A stretch of DNA of 64,000 bases from Brevibacillus composti (GTDB lineage: Bacteria > Bacillota > Bacilli > Brevibacillales > Brevibacillaceae). Shown piece by piece: positions 42,896-53,790 of this stretch (the first letter of the stretch is position 1; every line of letters begins with the position of its first letter). The stretch is taken from assembly GCF_016406105.1 (NCBI RefSeq), contig NZ_CP066308.1:1833501-1897500 (forward strand), in the 5' to 3' direction. Below the pieces are notes generated by a model. It was not told where the DNA came from and made no database searches. It was given only the letters and a program-made list of their open reading frames with translations. A program made the translations under genes and the position numbers.

Positions 42896-43798
42896 ATGAG
42901 CATTCTCGTGAATAAAGACACAAAAGTCATTACCGTAAACATTACTGGTGCTACAGGTCGTTTCCATGCTCAAGGAGCAGTGGAGTACGGCACGAAAATG
43001 GTCGGCGGGGTTAACCCGGGCAAAGGCGGCATGGAGGTAGACGGCATTCCGGTATTTAACACCGTGAAAGAAGCCGTGGACAAAACAGGCGCCACCGTTT
43101 CCGTGATCTACGTACCGGCTGCATTCGCTGCTGACGCGATCATGGAATCCGTTGATGCGGAACTGGATCTCGTTATCTGCATCACCGAAGGAATTCCGGT
43201 ACTCGACATGGTGAAAGTAAAACGCTACATGGAAGGCAAAAAGACCCGTCTGATCGGTCCGAACTGCCCAGGCGTCATCACTCCGGGCGAGTGCAAAATC
43301 GGCATCATGCCTGGCTACATCCACATGCCAGGAAAAGTGGGCATCGTGTCCCGCTCCGGTACCTTGACCTATGAAGCGGTTCACCAAACCACGACTCGCG
43401 GCATCGGCCAATCCACGGCTGTCGGTATCGGGGGAGACCCGGTAAAAGGCATGGAGTTTATCGACGTGCTGGAGATGTTCAACGAAGACCCGGATACAGA
43501 AGCCGTCATCATGATCGGTGAAATCGGCGGTACCGCTGAAGAAGAAGCGGCCGAGTGGATCAAGGCGAACATGAAAAAACCGGTGATCGGCTTCATCGGC
43601 GGTCAAACTGCTCCTCCAGGAAAGCGGATGGGCCACGCTGGTGCCATTATCTCCGGCGGAAAAGGAACGGCTGCCGAGAAAATTGCCAAGCTGGAAGAAT
43701 GCGGCGTTCGCGTAGCAAAAACGCCGGCGGTCATTGGAGAAACACTGGTTGAAGTGCTGAAAGAGCGCGGCTTGCTCGAGAAAGTCATGAGCAAGTAA
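42896..43798 (+). CDS. sucD: Succinyl-CoA synthetase alpha subunit
   Basis: SucD binds CoA and carries the phosphohistidine of the enzyme. The 300-residue protein has the CoA-binding Rossmann motif [13 protein letters not shown] (about 17-30). [18 protein letters not shown] follows, and the active-site histidine lies in [17 protein letters not shown]. The 42896 ATG follows AAGGTGGG. Codon bias is as strong as in sucC, leaving long spurious frames on the opposite strand. Confidence 0.97.
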   Translation: MSILVNKDTKVITVNITGATGRFHAQGAVEYGTKMVGGVNPGKGGMEVDGIPVFNTVKEAVDKTGATVSVIYVPAAFAADAIMESVDAELDLVICITEGIPVLDMVKVKRYMEGKKTRLIGPNCPGVITPGECKIGIMPGYIHMPGKVGIVSRSGTLTYEAVHQTTTRGIGQSTAVGIGGDPVKGMEFIDVLEMFNEDPDTEAVIMIGEIGGTAEEEAAEWIKANMKKPVIGFIGGQTAPPGKRMGHAGAIISGGKGTAAEKIAKLEECGVRVAKTPAVIGETLVEVLKERGLLEKVMSK

Positions 43799-43823
43799 GC
43801 AAAAGCGAATACAACGCCTTTTT

Positions 43824-43865
43824 AAAAAGAAGGGACAGGCTGTGGCCAGCCCCTTCTTTTTGCTT
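43824..43865 (+). terminator. Intrinsic terminator after sucD
   Basis: AAAAAGAAGGG and CCCTTCTTTTT flank an inner GGCTG/CAGCC stem, giving a long hairpin with a T run. It lies 25 bases after the sucD stop and may work on both strands. Confidence 0.82.
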
Positions 43866-44024
43866 TTCTGTTCCTGTCGAAAGAACGGTGTGACAAAAAA
43901 CGCGGTTAAAATTGCGACAACAGCCGCGGTAACCATCGCGATCACCAGCGCGGCCAAGTTTTCTAGTGCCCCGCTCTGTCTCTCGCTACAATACATGCAG
44001 ATGAACAGAGGGGGAGGAGTCCTG

Positions 44025-45158
44025 ATGATGATGACGAAGCGAACGGATAGAGAACGGGAAGAACTGGGCTGGTACTGTGCGCTGCTCGGTGTGCCGGGGC
44101 TGGGGAGAAAAAAGCTGCGCGAGCTTTATCATGCATACGGTTCGTTTGCGGTGGTGGGCAGAGAGTGGCGCCATGTCGCTGCAGAAAGCGCGCTGCCCGC
44201 AGCAGTGATCACGCGGGGCAATGCGTGCCTCGGCGAAGAGCGCGCTGCAGCGCTCCTCGGACAGCTGCAGCAAGCAGGCATCGGCGTGATCGGCTGCTGG
44301 GAAGCTGGATTTCCGCCTCTGCTCCAGGCGATTCCCGACCCTCCGCTCGCCCTCTTTTACAAAGGAGACTGGGGTTTGGCCGGGCGACCCGGCATCGGAG
44401 TTGTCGGCTCGAGAAGACCTACCTCCTACGGGCGCGCGGCCTGTACGCAGCTGGTCAAGCAGCTCTGCGAGGCCGGCGTCGTCATCGTCTCCGGCCTTGC
44501 GTACGGGATCGATGCGGATGCTCATCGGACGGCCTTGCGGGCAGGCGGTGCCACGATAGGAGTCCTCGGGTGCGGCATCGATGTCGTCTATCCCCCCATG
44601 CACCGCTCTTTGTTCCAGGAGGTAGAGAGAGAAGGCCTGCTGCTGTCCGAACATCCTCCGGGCGTGGCGCCGATCCCCGGTCTTTTTCCGGAGCGAAATC
44701 GCATTATCAGCGGACTGGCTCTGGGCGTGCTGGTCGTGGAAGCGGCAGAGCGGAGCGGCTCTTTGGTTACCGCCGATTGCGCGCTCGAACAGGGGCGGGA
44801 GGTGTTTGCCGTACCCGGTCCGATTTTTTCAGAAGTGAGCGCAGGGCCGCATAACTTGATCAAACAAGGTGCAAAGCTAGTAACAGGCATAGCGGATGTG
44901 CTGGACGAATTGTCGATGCTTCTGGCTCGCGACGAAGGTCGCAGGGAGCGCAGTCCCGCGGCTCCGCGTCAGATGCCTCTGGAGGAAGAGGAGCAGCAGC
45001 TGCTGTCCCAGCTCACCCATGAACCCGTCCATGTGGATGAGCTCCATGAGCGGCTTGCCGAGAGAGGGACGCCGTTTCACCTTTATCGCACGCTGCTGAA
45101 GCTCGAAAGCAAACAGGTGATTGCCAGTCTGCCGGGAGGATATTATGTAAGACGATAG
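44025..45158 (+). CDS. dprA: DNA processing protein DprA (Smf)
   Basis: DprA loads RecA on incoming single-stranded DNA during transformation. The 377-residue protein has an N-terminal helix-hairpin region (GVPGLGRKKLRELY). The Rossmann-like core starts with GVVGSRRPTSYGR (about residue 125) and continues with SGLAYGIDADAHRTAL, LGCGIDVVYPP and FPERNRIISGLA. A winged-helix C-terminus begins near 315. The ATG at 44025 follows GGGGAGGAG by five bases; 44028 and 44031 are also ATG. The upstream open frame is not supported. Confidence 0.95.
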   Translation: MMMTKRTDREREELGWYCALLGVPGLGRKKLRELYHAYGSFAVVGREWRHVAAESALPAAVITRGNACLGEERAAALLGQLQQAGIGVIGCWEAGFPPLLQAIPDPPLALFYKGDWGLAGRPGIGVVGSRRPTSYGRAACTQLVKQLCEAGVVIVSGLAYGIDADAHRTALRAGGATIGVLGCGIDVVYPPMHRSLFQEVEREGLLLSEHPPGVAPIPGLFPERNRIISGLALGVLVVEAAERSGSLVTADCALEQGREVFAVPGPIFSEVSAGPHNLIKQGAKLVTGIADVLDELSMLLARDEGRRERSPAAPRQMPLEEEEQQLLSQLTHEPVHVDELHERLAERGTPFHLYRTLLKLESKQVIASLPGGYYVRR

Positions 45159-45265
45159 TCTCCTTTTCTCACAGCCGTGCAGGATCAATGCCCGCTAGTG
45201 TTTGACAAATCGGATAAGCATATTTAATAATAGGGAGGATTCCTAACAGAAAGGGGAGGAAAAAA

Positions 45266-47344
45266 ATGGCTGACACGCTAGTGATTGTTGAATCCCCGGC
45301 GAAAGCAAAGACGATTGGAAAATACCTGGGAAGCAAATATATAGTAAAGGCGTCCATGGGCCATGTGCGGGACCTCCCGAAAAGCCAGATGGGCGTTGAC
45401 GTATCGCAACAATTCCAACCGAAATACATAACGATTCGAGGCAAGGGGGATGTCCTCAAATCCCTGAAGGATGCCGCGAAAAAAGTGAAGAAAGTCTATC
45501 TGGCGGCGGACCCGGATCGCGAGGGAGAAGCGATTGCCTGGCATCTGGCGCAGTATCTGGGTCTTGATCTGAACCAGCCGCTTCGCGTGGTATTCAACGA
45601 AATCACCAAGGATGCGATTAAAGAAGCCTTCAAGCATCCGCGCCATATCAATATGGATCTGGTCAATGCCCAGCAGGCGAGGAGAATTCTGGACCGTCTG
45701 GTCGGCTACAATATCAGCCCGATCCTGTGGAAAAAGGTTCGCAAAGGTCTCAGTGCAGGCCGCGTTCAATCCGTGACGGTGAAAATGATCATCGACCGGG
45801 AGCGCGAAATCCAGCAGTTTATCCCCGAAGAGTATTGGACGATCAGCAGCCTGCTGATGAGCAACGGCAAAACATTCGAGGCGAAGTTTTTCGGCATCGG
45901 CGACGAAAAACGAGAGCTGAAATCCGAAGCCGATGTAAAAGAAATCCTGGAGAAAATGGGCAAACATCCGCATGTCGTGCAAAAGGTAACGAAGAGGGAG
46001 CGAAAACGGAATCCGGCGCCGCCCTTCATTACCAGCTCGCTTCAACAGGAAGCGGCGCGCAAGCTCAACTTCCGCACTTCCAAGACGATGCGTATCGCTC
46101 AGGAACTGTACGAAGGGATTGATCTGGGCAACAAAGAAGGCACGGTCGGTCTGATCACCTACATGCGTACCGACTCGACCCGCGTCTCCGTCACTGCCCA
46201 AAACGAAGCAAAAGAATACATCCAGGAGCACTTCGGAAAAGACTATCTGCTGACAGAGCCGCGCACGGCGGCAAAAAACGAAAATGCCCAAGATGCGCAC
46301 GAGGCGATTCGTCCCACCTCTGTCATGCGCTCTCCCGACCAGCTCAAAGAAGTGCTCAGCCGGGATCAGCTCCGCCTCTACCGGCTCATCTGGGAGCGCT
46401 TCCTCGCAAGCCAGATGGCTTCCGCTGTGCTGGATACCATGAGCGTGGATATCGATATCAACGGAGTCACATTCCGCGCGACCGGCTCCAAAGTCAAATT
46501 CCCTGGATTTATGAAGGTATATATAGAAGGAAGCGACGACAATAAAGAAGAGGAATCCTTCTTGCCGCCCATCGAGGAAGGCGAGACCCTCGGCGTCGAA
46601 AAAATCGAACCGGCGCAGCACTTTACGCAGCCGCCTCCGCGCTATTCCGAGGCCAGACTGATTAAGACGCTGGAGGAAAAAGGGATCGGCCGTCCGTCGA
46701 CCTATGCCCCTACCCTGGAGACGGTGCAGAAGCGCGGCTATGTCGCGCTGGAGGAAAAGCGATTCGTCCCGACCGAGCTGGGAGAAATCGTCATCAGCCT
46801 GATCGAAGAGTTCTTCCCGGAGATTCTCGATGTCGAATTCACCGCCCACATGGAGTCGGACCTGGACGGCGTCGAGGAAGGTGTGGCGGATTGGGTTAAG
46901 GTGCTCGACCAATTTTACCAGGGCTTCGCCAAGCGGGTCGCAGTTGCGGAAGAGCAGATGGAAGAAGTGGAGCTGAAGGACGAGGAATCCGATGAGTCCT
47001 GCGAGCTGTGCGGCAGCGTCATGGTCTACAAGCTCGGCCGCTTCGGCAAGTTTTTGGCCTGCTCCGGCTTTCCGGACTGCCGCAATACCAAGCCGATCGT
47101 CAAAGATATCGGCGTAAAGTGCCCGAGCTGTGAAACCGGAATGATCGTCGAACGTAAATCAAAGAAGAGCCGCATTTTCTACGGCTGCAACCGCTATCCG
47201 GAATGCGATTTCGTATCCTGGGATAAGCCGATCGCCCGGCCATGCCCCAAATGCAGCAGCCTGTTGGTCGAGAAAAAACGGAAGAAACAAGGCGTCAGCG
47301 TCGTATGCACCAAATGCGATTACCAGGAAGAAGCCGATTCCTGA
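45266..47344 (+). CDS. topA: DNA topoisomerase I
   Basis: TopA relaxes negative supercoils. The 692-residue type IA enzyme has the N-terminal Toprim domain ([32 protein letters not shown]) and the catalytic tyrosine near residue 299 in [14 protein letters not shown]. The C-terminus has three zinc-ribbon modules, each with four cysteines (CELCG...C...C, CPSC, CPKC, from about residue 578). GGGGAGGAAAAAA precedes the ATG. Gene order dprA-topA-trmFO is conserved in Bacillales. Confidence 0.97.
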   Translation: MADTLVIVESPAKAKTIGKYLGSKYIVKASMGHVRDLPKSQMGVDVSQQFQPKYITIRGKGDVLKSLKDAAKKVKKVYLAADPDREGEAIAWHLAQYLGLDLNQPLRVVFNEITKDAIKEAFKHPRHINMDLVNAQQARRILDRLVGYNISPILWKKVRKGLSAGRVQSVTVKMIIDREREIQQFIPEEYWTISSLLMSNGKTFEAKFFGIGDEKRELKSEADVKEILEKMGKHPHVVQKVTKRERKRNPAPPFITSSLQQEAARKLNFRTSKTMRIAQELYEGIDLGNKEGTVGLITYMRTDSTRVSVTAQNEAKEYIQEHFGKDYLLTEPRTAAKNENAQDAHEAIRPTSVMRSPDQLKEVLSRDQLRLYRLIWERFLASQMASAVLDTMSVDIDINGVTFRATGSKVKFPGFMKVYIEGSDDNKEEESFLPPIEEGETLGVEKIEPAQHFTQPPPRYSEARLIKTLEEKGIGRPSTYAPTLETVQKRGYVALEEKRFVPTELGEIVISLIEEFFPEILDVEFTAHMESDLDGVEEGVADWVKVLDQFYQGFAKRVAVAEEQMEEVELKDEESDESCELCGSVMVYKLGRFGKFLACSGFPDCRNTKPIVKDIGVKCPSCETGMIVERKSKKSRIFYGCNRYPECDFVSWDKPIARPCPKCSSLLVEKKRKKQGVSVVCTKCDYQEEADS

Positions 47345-47363
47345 GGACGTGGAGGATAACAGC

Positions 47364-48680
47364 ATGACAACACAACCATATGTAACCGTGGTCGGCGCCG
47401 GGCTTGCAGGCAGCGAAGCGGCCTGGCAAATTGCCGAATCGGGCGTGAGCGTCAAGCTCTACGAAATGCGCCCCAAAACGCAAACACCGGCCCATCATAC
47501 CGATAAATTTGCGGAGCTGGTATGCAGCAACTCGCTGCGGGCCAATTCCCTGACCAATGCGGTCGGCGTCTTAAAGGAAGAGATGCGCCTTTTTGGCTCG
47601 GTCATCATCGGGGCTGCCGACAAGTGCGCGGTCCCGGCCGGAGGCGCTTTGGCCGTAGACCGGCATGAATTTGCCCAGTACGTGACGGATGCCGTGCGAA
47701 ACCACCCGCTGATCGAGGTGATGACCGAAGAAATCACCGAGATACCGGAAGGCATCGTCGTGATCGCGACCGGACCGCTCACGTCCCCGGCACTCTCCGA
47801 GAAGCTGAAGGAACTGACAGGGGAAGAGTATCTCTACTTTTATGATGCGGCCGCCCCGATCATCGAACGGGATTCGATCGACATGGAAAAGGCCTTCGTG
47901 GCATCGCGCTACGACAAAGGGGAAGCGGCCTACCTCAATTGCCCGATGACCGAAGAAGAGTTTAACCGCTTTTACGATGCGCTGATCGAGGCAGAGGCGG
48001 TTCCGCTAAAGGAATTTGAGAAAGAAATCTTTTTTGAAGGCTGCATGCCTATCGAAGTGATGGCCAAGCGTGGCCGTCAGACGATGCTGTTCGGTCCCTT
48101 GAAACCGGTGGGTCTGATCGATCCGCGCACGGGCAAGCAGCCCTTTGCCGTCGTCCAGCTTCGGCAGGACAACAGCGCCGCTACGCTGTACAACCTCGTC
48201 GGTTTTCAGACCCATCTCAAGTGGCCTGAGCAAAAGCGCGTCTTTTCGATGATCCCGGGTCTGGAGAATTGCGAAATCATCCGCTATGGCGTGATGCACC
48301 GCAACACCTTCATCAGCTCGCCTAAGCTGCTTCGTCCGACCTATCAATACAAGGATCGCGACAGCCTCTTCTTCGCGGGACAGATGACAGGTGTGGAAGG
48401 CTACGTGGAGTCGGCGGCTTCCGGTTTGCTTGCTGGTCTGAATGCGGCTCGGCTGGCAAAAGGAGAGGAGCTTCTCGTCCTGCCGCCGGAGACGATTATG
48501 GGCAGCATGGCCCGTTATATCACGACGACGGACCCGAACAACTTTCAGCCGATGAACGCCAATTTCGGGCTCGTTCCCGAGCTGGGCAAGCGCATTCGCA
48601 ACAAGCGGGAGAAGAACGAAAAACTGGCTGAGCGGGCGCTAGACACAATTCAGAATTTTACACAAAAAAGACACAATTAA
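47364..48680 (+). CDS. trmFO: Folate-dependent tRNA U54 methyltransferase TrmFO
   Basis: TrmFO uses methylenetetrahydrofolate and FADH2 to form m5U54 in tRNA. The 438-residue flavoprotein begins with the FAD motif [20 protein letters not shown] (about residues 9-28), then [13 protein letters not shown] and [17 protein letters not shown]. The ATG at 47364 follows GGAGG; the earlier frame opening at 47349 precedes that site. It is 19 bases after topA, so they may share a transcript. Confidence 0.96.
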   Translation: MTTQPYVTVVGAGLAGSEAAWQIAESGVSVKLYEMRPKTQTPAHHTDKFAELVCSNSLRANSLTNAVGVLKEEMRLFGSVIIGAADKCAVPAGGALAVDRHEFAQYVTDAVRNHPLIEVMTEEITEIPEGIVVIATGPLTSPALSEKLKELTGEEYLYFYDAAAPIIERDSIDMEKAFVASRYDKGEAAYLNCPMTEEEFNRFYDALIEAEAVPLKEFEKEIFFEGCMPIEVMAKRGRQTMLFGPLKPVGLIDPRTGKQPFAVVQLRQDNSAATLYNLVGFQTHLKWPEQKRVFSMIPGLENCEIIRYGVMHRNTFISSPKLLRPTYQYKDRDSLFFAGQMTGVEGYVESAASGLLAGLNAARLAKGEELLVLPPETIMGSMARYITTTDPNNFQPMNANFGLVPELGKRIRNKREKNEKLAERALDTIQNFTQKRHN

Positions 48681-48682
48681 GG

Positions 48683-48712
48683 TTGATATCTGATTTTTTC
48701 CTATGTTACTAT
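48683..48712 (+). promoter_or_regulatory. SigA promoter for xerC-hslVU-codY
   Basis: TTGATA (48683-48688) and TACTAT (48707-48712) are 18 bases apart, immediately after the trmFO stop. The homologous codV-clpQY-codY operon of B. subtilis also starts here. Confidence 0.7.
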
Positions 48713-48742
48713 ATAGGTGCCTTCGAGGAGGGTGCGTGTGAG

Positions 48743-49684
48743 ATGGACAATGAGCAAAAAATATCCAATGAAATTGAGTCGTTCATCCAGTATTTGCGCA
48801 TTGAAAAAAATGCCTCTTCTCTGACGGTGAAGCTTTACGTGGCAGATATCAGCGAATTCGTCGCCTTTATGGAACAGCACCAAATCCCTGTATTTGCTGC
48901 TGTTTCTTATTTGCATGGCCGTTCCTTTCTCGCGCATCTGGCAAAGAAAGGCTTATCTCGGCGCAGCATCGCCCGCAAGCTGTCCAGTTTGCGCAGCTTG
49001 TTTCGCTATCTGGTGAGAGAAGGTCATTTGACGCAGAATCCGTTTCAAATGGTATCGACACCCAAACTGGAGAAAAAACTGCCCTCCTTTTTGTACCCAT
49101 ACGAAATCCAGTCGTTTTTTGACCTGCCTGACACTACGACCCCACTTGGCATGCGGGATTTGCTCATCTTTGAGCTTCTATATGCAAGTGGGATTCGCGT
49201 GTCGGAGCTGGTAACACTAAAAATGGATGCAGTAAACATCAGCTTGGGGGTCGCGCTTGTCTACGGCAAAGGGGCAAAGGAGAGATATGTTCCCGTCGGC
49301 AGTTATGCCTGCGACGTTCTTCGGCAATACCTAGAATATGGAAGAAAACAGCTTTTGGCCGACAAACAAGACCATGGGTATCTGCTGCTCAATTATCGCG
49401 GGGAACCGCTCTCTGATCGGAGTGTCCGCCGCATTGTGGACAAATACGTGGAAACACATGCACTCAATCTTCGTGTCTCCCCGCATACGTTCCGCCACAC
49501 ATTTGCTACCCATATGCTAAACGGGGGGGCAGATTTGCGCACAGTGCAGGAATTGCTCGGTCACGTCAATATCTCGACTACCCAAGTGTACACACATGTG
49601 ACGAAGGAGAGGTTGCGCCACGTCTACGACGCAGCCCATCCGCGCGCGGGTCAGTCCCGTCCAGGATCGGCCGGTAGTACATAA
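48743..49684 (+). CDS. xerC: Tyrosine recombinase XerC (CodV)
   Basis: XerC, with XerD, resolves chromosome dimers at dif. The 313-residue protein has an N-terminal SAM-like domain (about 1-100). The catalytic residues are Arg in [13 protein letters not shown] (about 151), Lys in [10 protein letters not shown], the His-x2-Arg box [10 protein letters not shown], His in [10 protein letters not shown] and the nucleophile Tyr in VYTHV. The ATG at 48743 is within reach of GAGGAGGG. It is the first gene of the codY operon. Confidence 0.93.
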   Translation: MDNEQKISNEIESFIQYLRIEKNASSLTVKLYVADISEFVAFMEQHQIPVFAAVSYLHGRSFLAHLAKKGLSRRSIARKLSSLRSLFRYLVREGHLTQNPFQMVSTPKLEKKLPSFLYPYEIQSFFDLPDTTTPLGMRDLLIFELLYASGIRVSELVTLKMDAVNISLGVALVYGKGAKERYVPVGSYACDVLRQYLEYGRKQLLADKQDHGYLLLNYRGEPLSDRSVRRIVDKYVETHALNLRVSPHTFRHTFATHMLNGGADLRTVQELLGHVNISTTQVYTHVTKERLRHVYDAAHPRAGQSRPGSAGST

Positions 49685-49700
49685 GCGGGAGGAATCTGAA

Positions 49701-50243
49701 ATGGGACAGTTTCACGCAACAACGATTTTTGCCATTCATCACAATGGGGAAGCGGCCATGGCTGGCGACGGACAAGTCACGTTCGGCAACAGCATGGTAA
49801 TGAAGCACGGTGCGAAAAAAGTAAGACGACTCTATCGCGGTGAGGTGCTGGCCGGTTTCGCCGGATCAGTGGCCGACGCGATCACCCTGTTTGAAAAGTT
49901 CGAAGGAAAGCTGGAAGAATACCACGGCAACTTGCAGCGGGCAGCCGTTGAGCTGGCCAAGGAATGGCGGATGGATAAGATTCTGCGCCGACTGGAAGCG
50001 ATGATGATCGTCTGCAACAAGAACCACTTGCTTTTGATTTCCGGCAACGGGGAAATCATCGAGCCTGATGACGGAATCCTCGCAATTGGCTCCGGCGGGA
50101 GCTTTGCGCTGGCTGCCGGCAGGGCGTTAAAGCGGTACGCGCCCCACTTGAGCGCCAGAGAGATTGCCGAAGCCTCCTTGCGAACAGCCGCAGAGATATG
50201 CGTATTCACCAATGACAATCTGGTCGTCGATGAGATGAAGTGA
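49701..50243 (+). CDS. hslV: ATP-dependent protease subunit HslV (ClpQ)
   Basis: HslV is the N-terminal-nucleophile peptidase of the HslUV proteasome-like protease. The 180-residue protein has the GDGQVTFGN and [13 protein letters not shown]-like segments (here [14 protein letters not shown]) of the family. The N-terminus is [10 protein letters not shown]. The B. subtilis homologue uses Ser2, but residue 2 here is Gly, so the active nucleophile is probably the first Thr of TTIF after removal of six residues. GGGAGG precedes the ATG. hslU follows directly. Confidence 0.94.
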   Translation: MGQFHATTIFAIHHNGEAAMAGDGQVTFGNSMVMKHGAKKVRRLYRGEVLAGFAGSVADAITLFEKFEGKLEEYHGNLQRAAVELAKEWRMDKILRRLEAMMIVCNKNHLLLISGNGEIIEPDDGILAIGSGGSFALAAGRALKRYAPHLSAREIAEASLRTAAEICVFTNDNLVVDEMK

Positions 50244-50257
50244 AGGGAGGACTCCTG

Positions 50258-51652
50258 GTGTTGAACCTTGAACAACTAACCCCGCGTGCGATTGTCGAAC
50301 ATCTGGATAAATACATCGTCGGGCAAGGTCAAGCGAAGAAGGCGATCGCCGTCGCTCTGAGAAACCGCTACCGCCGCGAACGGCTGCCGGAGCAGATCAG
50401 AGAAGATGTGATCCCGAAAAATATCCTCATGATCGGTCCGACCGGTGTGGGGAAAACGGAGATCGCTCGCCGAATCGCCAAGTTGACAGGTGCCCCGTTC
50501 ATCAAAGTGGAGGCGACCAAGTTCACCGAAGTGGGCTATGTCGGACGCGACGTGGAGTCGATGGTCCGCGATCTCATCGAGGCGGCGATCCGCACGGTCA
50601 AGCAGGAAAAGATGGAGGCTGTGAAGGAAAAGGCCGAAAAATTGGCCAACGAAGCCATCGTACAGATTCTCGTACCGTCCAAAAAGCAGCAGCACTCCTT
50701 CAAAAACCCGCTCGAGATGCTGTTTGGCGGTCAACAGCAGCAGCAGAACACCCCGGAGCCGGATGACGTCTCTCTCGAGCAGCAGCGCCGTCAAGTGGCC
50801 TGGCAGCTGGCTGCCGGTCAATTGGAGGAGCAGATGATCGAGATCGATGTGGAGGATCAAGCGCCATCGATGTTTGACATGTTCCAGGTGCCGGGGACCG
50901 AGCAAATGGGAATGCAAATGCAGGACATGCTCGGAAATCTTCTGCCAAAACGAACGAAGAAGAGAAAATTGCGAATAAAAGATGCGCGCAAGGTATTAAT
51001 CGGGCAGGAAGCGCAAAAACTGGTGGATATGGATGAAGTGACGCAGGAGTCGATCCGTCGCGCGGAAAATCACGGCATTATCTTTATCGATGAAATCGAC
51101 AAGATTGCCGGCAAAGACGGCAGGGGACCGGATGTATCCCGCGAAGGGGTGCAGAGAGACATCCTGCCGATCGTCGAAGGCTCGACGGTGATGACGAAGT
51201 ACGGGCCAGTGAAGACTGACTATATTTTGTTCATTGCTGCGGGAGCGTTCCATATCGCCAAGCCATCCGACTTGATCCCGGAGCTGCAAGGTCGATTCCC
51301 GATCCGGGTGGAGCTGACCAGCTTGCGTGTAGAGGACTTTGTTCGGATCCTGACCGAGCCGAAAAATGCCTTGCTGAAGCAATACATCGCACTTCTCGAG
51401 ACCGAAGGAATCCGCGTTGATTTTACGCCCGAAGCCATCCAGGAGATTGCCCGCTTGGCTGCGGAAGTAAACCAGTCGACGGACAACATCGGTGCAAGGC
51501 GACTTCACACCATGTTGGAAAAGCTGCTGGAGGACCTGTCGTTCGAGGCCCCGGACATCCACTTGGAAGTCGTCCAGATTACGCCCGAATACGTGCGTGA
51601 AAAACTTGGCTCGATCGTCGGTAACAAGGATTTGAGCCAATACATTCTCTAA
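50258..51652 (+). CDS. hslU: ATP-dependent protease ATPase subunit HslU (ClpY)
   Basis: HslU is the AAA+ unfoldase that feeds HslV. The 464-residue protein begins at [17 protein letters not shown], with Walker [10 protein letters not shown] (about 60), the [16 protein letters not shown] pore-loop region, an intermediate domain with a Gln-rich loop, and Walker [13 protein letters not shown]. The C-terminal sensor-2 is [12 protein letters not shown] at 50258 follows GGAGGA by six bases; TTG at 50261 is the alternative. The frame opening at 50240 overlaps hslV and is rejected. Confidence 0.96.
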   Translation: MLNLEQLTPRAIVEHLDKYIVGQGQAKKAIAVALRNRYRRERLPEQIREDVIPKNILMIGPTGVGKTEIARRIAKLTGAPFIKVEATKFTEVGYVGRDVESMVRDLIEAAIRTVKQEKMEAVKEKAEKLANEAIVQILVPSKKQQHSFKNPLEMLFGGQQQQQNTPEPDDVSLEQQRRQVAWQLAAGQLEEQMIEIDVEDQAPSMFDMFQVPGTEQMGMQMQDMLGNLLPKRTKKRKLRIKDARKVLIGQEAQKLVDMDEVTQESIRRAENHGIIFIDEIDKIAGKDGRGPDVSREGVQRDILPIVEGSTVMTKYGPVKTDYILFIAAGAFHIAKPSDLIPELQGRFPIRVELTSLRVEDFVRILTEPKNALLKQYIALLETEGIRVDFTPEAIQEIARLAAEVNQSTDNIGARRLHTMLEKLLEDLSFEAPDIHLEVVQITPEYVREKLGSIVGNKDLSQYIL

Positions 51653-51706
51653 TAGGAAAGAACGATTATAACGATGGTCAAGTAATTTGACTGGGAGGAA
51701 ACCAGA

Positions 51707-52486
51707 ATGGATTTGTTGTCGAAAACGAGAAGAATTAACCGACTGCTGCAAAAGTCAGCAGGTCATGCGGTCAACTTTAGCGAGATGGCCCAAGTGCTCA
51801 GCGATGTCATCGAGGCCAATATCTTCGTCGTGAGCCGCAAAGGCAAACTGCTTGGATTTGCCATCCATCAAGAGGTGGACAATGAGCGCATTCGCAAAAT
51901 GCTGGAAGAGCGCCGTTTCCCCGAGGAGTACAGCCACGGTCTGCTCAAGGTGGAAGAGACCTCTGCCAACCTGGACGTAGACAGCCCATATACGATTTTC
52001 CCTGTGGAGATGAAAGAGGTATTCCGCACAGGCTGGACGACGCTGGTGCCGATCATGGGCGGCGGAGACCGCTTGGGCACGCTGATTCTGGGCCGCGTCA
52101 ATAACCAGTTCGTCGACGATGACCTCGTTCTCGCGGAAGTAGGGGCGACAGTTGTTGGGATGGAAATTTTGCGTGAACGCTCGGAAGCCATCGAGGAAGA
52201 AGCGCGCAGCAAGGCTGTTGTGCAAATGGCGATCGGCTCCCTCTCCTACAGCGAGCTGGAAGCCGTGGAGCATATTTTTGAAGAGCTGGAAGGCAAAGAA
52301 GGTCTGCTGGTAGCCTCTAAGATCGCCGATCGCGTAGGCATTACCCGCTCCGTCATTGTGAACGCTCTGCGCAAGCTGGAGAGTGCAGGGGTAATCGAGT
52401 CCCGCTCTCTGGGTATGAAGGGCACCTATATTAAAGTGCTGAATGAAAAGCTTCTGCCTGAGCTGGAAAAACTGAAAAGTTCATAA
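51707..52486 (+). CDS. codY: GTP- and branched-chain-amino-acid-sensing repressor CodY
   Basis: CodY represses many nutrient genes in rich conditions. The 259-residue protein has an N-terminal GAF domain (about 1-155) and a C-terminal winged helix with [20 protein letters not shown] (about 203-222). Length and sequence are close to the B. subtilis protein. GGGAGG precedes the ATG. It is 54 bases after hslU and ends in a terminator before the flagellar operon. Whether it acts on its neighbours cannot be read from sequence. Confidence 0.97.
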   Translation: MDLLSKTRRINRLLQKSAGHAVNFSEMAQVLSDVIEANIFVVSRKGKLLGFAIHQEVDNERIRKMLEERRFPEEYSHGLLKVEETSANLDVDSPYTIFPVEMKEVFRTGWTTLVPIMGGGDRLGTLILGRVNNQFVDDDLVLAEVGATVVGMEILRERSEAIEEEARSKAVVQMAIGSLSYSELEAVEHIFEELEGKEGLLVASKIADRVGITRSVIVNALRKLESAGVIESRSLGMKGTYIKVLNEKLLPELEKLKSS

Positions 52487-52550
52487 AAAAGTAGAATACC
52501 GCCAAGACCGGAAAGGAAAAAAAGAAGTTTACTTTCGGTGAAATCGGGGA

Positions 52551-52590
52551 AAAAAAGGGTGTAGCTCTCCATGCTGCACCCTTTTTTCTG
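52551..52590 (+). terminator. Intrinsic terminator after codY
   Basis: AAAAAAGGGTGTAG (52551-52564) pairs with CTGCACCCTTTTTT (52574-52587) with one G-T pair. It separates codY from the flagellar operon. Confidence 0.88.
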
Positions 52591-52804
52591 GGCATTTGTA
52601 CCTAGATGAATGTCGGAATAGAAAGAATAGAAGGTCAACACGCAAAAATTTTGTCGCAAGAAAAGTAGGAAATGCAAATATATGTAAGCATTTTGAACAA
52701 AAATTCCATTCTACTGACAGGATTAGGTAACATCAGGGATTTAGTCCCATTGAATCATTTTGCCAAATCTTATGCGAATAGGGCTTTTTTCGTCATACCA
52801 GTTT

Positions 52805-52813
52805 TGCTATGAT
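52805..52813 (+). promoter_or_regulatory. Possible extended -10 promoter for the fla operon
   Basis: TGCTATGAT (extended -10 with TG) lies at 52805-52813, with a weak TTTTTT -35 at 52785-52790, 17 bases upstream. It is the best SigA-like site in the 310-base gap before flgB. No clear SigD (TAAA-15-GCCGATAT) site was seen. Confidence 0.5.
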
Positions 52814-52900
52814 GGAGTCGTATTCGATGTCGAATTAGAAGGAATTACCGGGAGTTTTGTGGAAATAAAGAGAAGTTGTGGAATGGGGGGAGTTGAAAGC

Positions 52901-53311
52901 ATGCTGGTAAACAAAAATTTGGGGATATTGGAGCGTTCTTTGGACGCTGCCACTCTTCGACAAAGAACGATCGCCAACAACGTCGCAAACATTGACACCC
53001 CTCAGTTCAAAAGCAAACAAGTTGTGTTTGAAGACCTACTGCGACAAGAACTGACAGGGACATCCAGACAAAATTTGGAAGCCTATCGGACTGACCGCAG
53101 GCATATTCCGTTTGCTGGCAGCGGCGGAAAGGCCATGCCTATGGTCATGTCCAATCCCAACAACATAGTTCAAAACAACGGCAATGATGTAGACCTGGAA
53201 TTCGAAATGAATGAGTACGCCAAAAACCAAATTTGGTACAACGGCTTGACGCAGATGACAGCGGGGTATTTCCAAAAATTGCGCAGCGTAATTGAAGGCG
53301 GAGGGAAGTAA
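52901..53311 (+). CDS. flgB: Flagellar basal-body rod protein FlgB
   Basis: FlgB forms part of the proximal rod. The 136-residue protein has the rod/hook N-terminal signature LERSLDAATLRQRTIANNVANIDTP-like stretch (first 20: LERSLDAATLRQRTIANNVA) and a C-terminal QMTAGYFQKLRSVI helix for coiled-coil packing. The ATG at 52901 follows GGGGGAG by about eight bases. Earlier in-frame ATGs from 52760 lie in the promoter region and are rejected. It opens the flagellar operon; flgC follows after two bases. Confidence 0.95.
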   Translation: MLVNKNLGILERSLDAATLRQRTIANNVANIDTPQFKSKQVVFEDLLRQELTGTSRQNLEAYRTDRRHIPFAGSGGKAMPMVMSNPNNIVQNNGNDVDLEFEMNEYAKNQIWYNGLTQMTAGYFQKLRSVIEGGGK

Positions 53312-53313
53312 GC

Positions 53314-53772
53314 ATGAGTATGTTTCAAGGGCTTGATACGAGCGCATCCGCTTTGACTGCAAACCGGCTGCGACTCGACACGATTGCAGCAAACGTGGCC
53401 AATGCAAATACGACCCGGGCGACACAGGTAAACGGGGTGTGGCAGCCCTACAAGCGAAAAATGGTCGAGCTGTCTCCCAAAGCACCGAGCCAATCCTTTG
53501 ACAGCATCTTGCAGGGAGCGATCGGCATGATTGGAGGGAAACCGGAACAAGGCGTGAGAGTCACCGCCATCCGCGAAGACAACACGCCGTTCAAACGCCT
53601 GTATGACCCGACACATCCGGATGCGGATGCCGACGGCTACGTCCTGATGCCGAATGTGGACATCATGAAGGAAATGGTGGACATGATTTCCGCTTCGAGG
53701 GCTTATGAGGCAAACGTGACGATTCTGAACGGCGCCAAGAGCATGATGATGAAAGCACTTGAGATCAAGTAG
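53314..53772 (+). CDS. flgC: Flagellar basal-body rod protein FlgC
   Basis: FlgC is a rod subunit exported by the flagellar type III system. The 152-residue protein has the N-terminal DTSASALTANRLRLDTIAAN motif and the C-terminal DMISASRAYEANVTILNGAK helix. GGAGGGAAG precedes the ATG and overlaps the end of flgB. Length and order match other Bacillales. Confidence 0.96.
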   Translation: MSMFQGLDTSASALTANRLRLDTIAANVANANTTRATQVNGVWQPYKRKMVELSPKAPSQSFDSILQGAIGMIGGKPEQGVRVTAIREDNTPFKRLYDPTHPDADADGYVLMPNVDIMKEMVDMISASRAYEANVTILNGAKSMMMKALEIK

Positions 53773-53790
53773 GGAGAGGAGACGTAAACC

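Noticed and set aside
42887-43996. Long minus-strand frame opposite sucD starting with a hydrophobic helix
   Set aside because: It is the antisense shadow of the strongly codon-biased sucD gene. The hydrophobic start (about 43860-43996) has no ribosome binding site, so a small membrane toxin there is not supported.
45278-46912. 544-codon minus-strand frame opposite topA
   Set aside because: It lies wholly within topA, has no ribosome binding site and shows no protein-family pattern; it results from codon bias.
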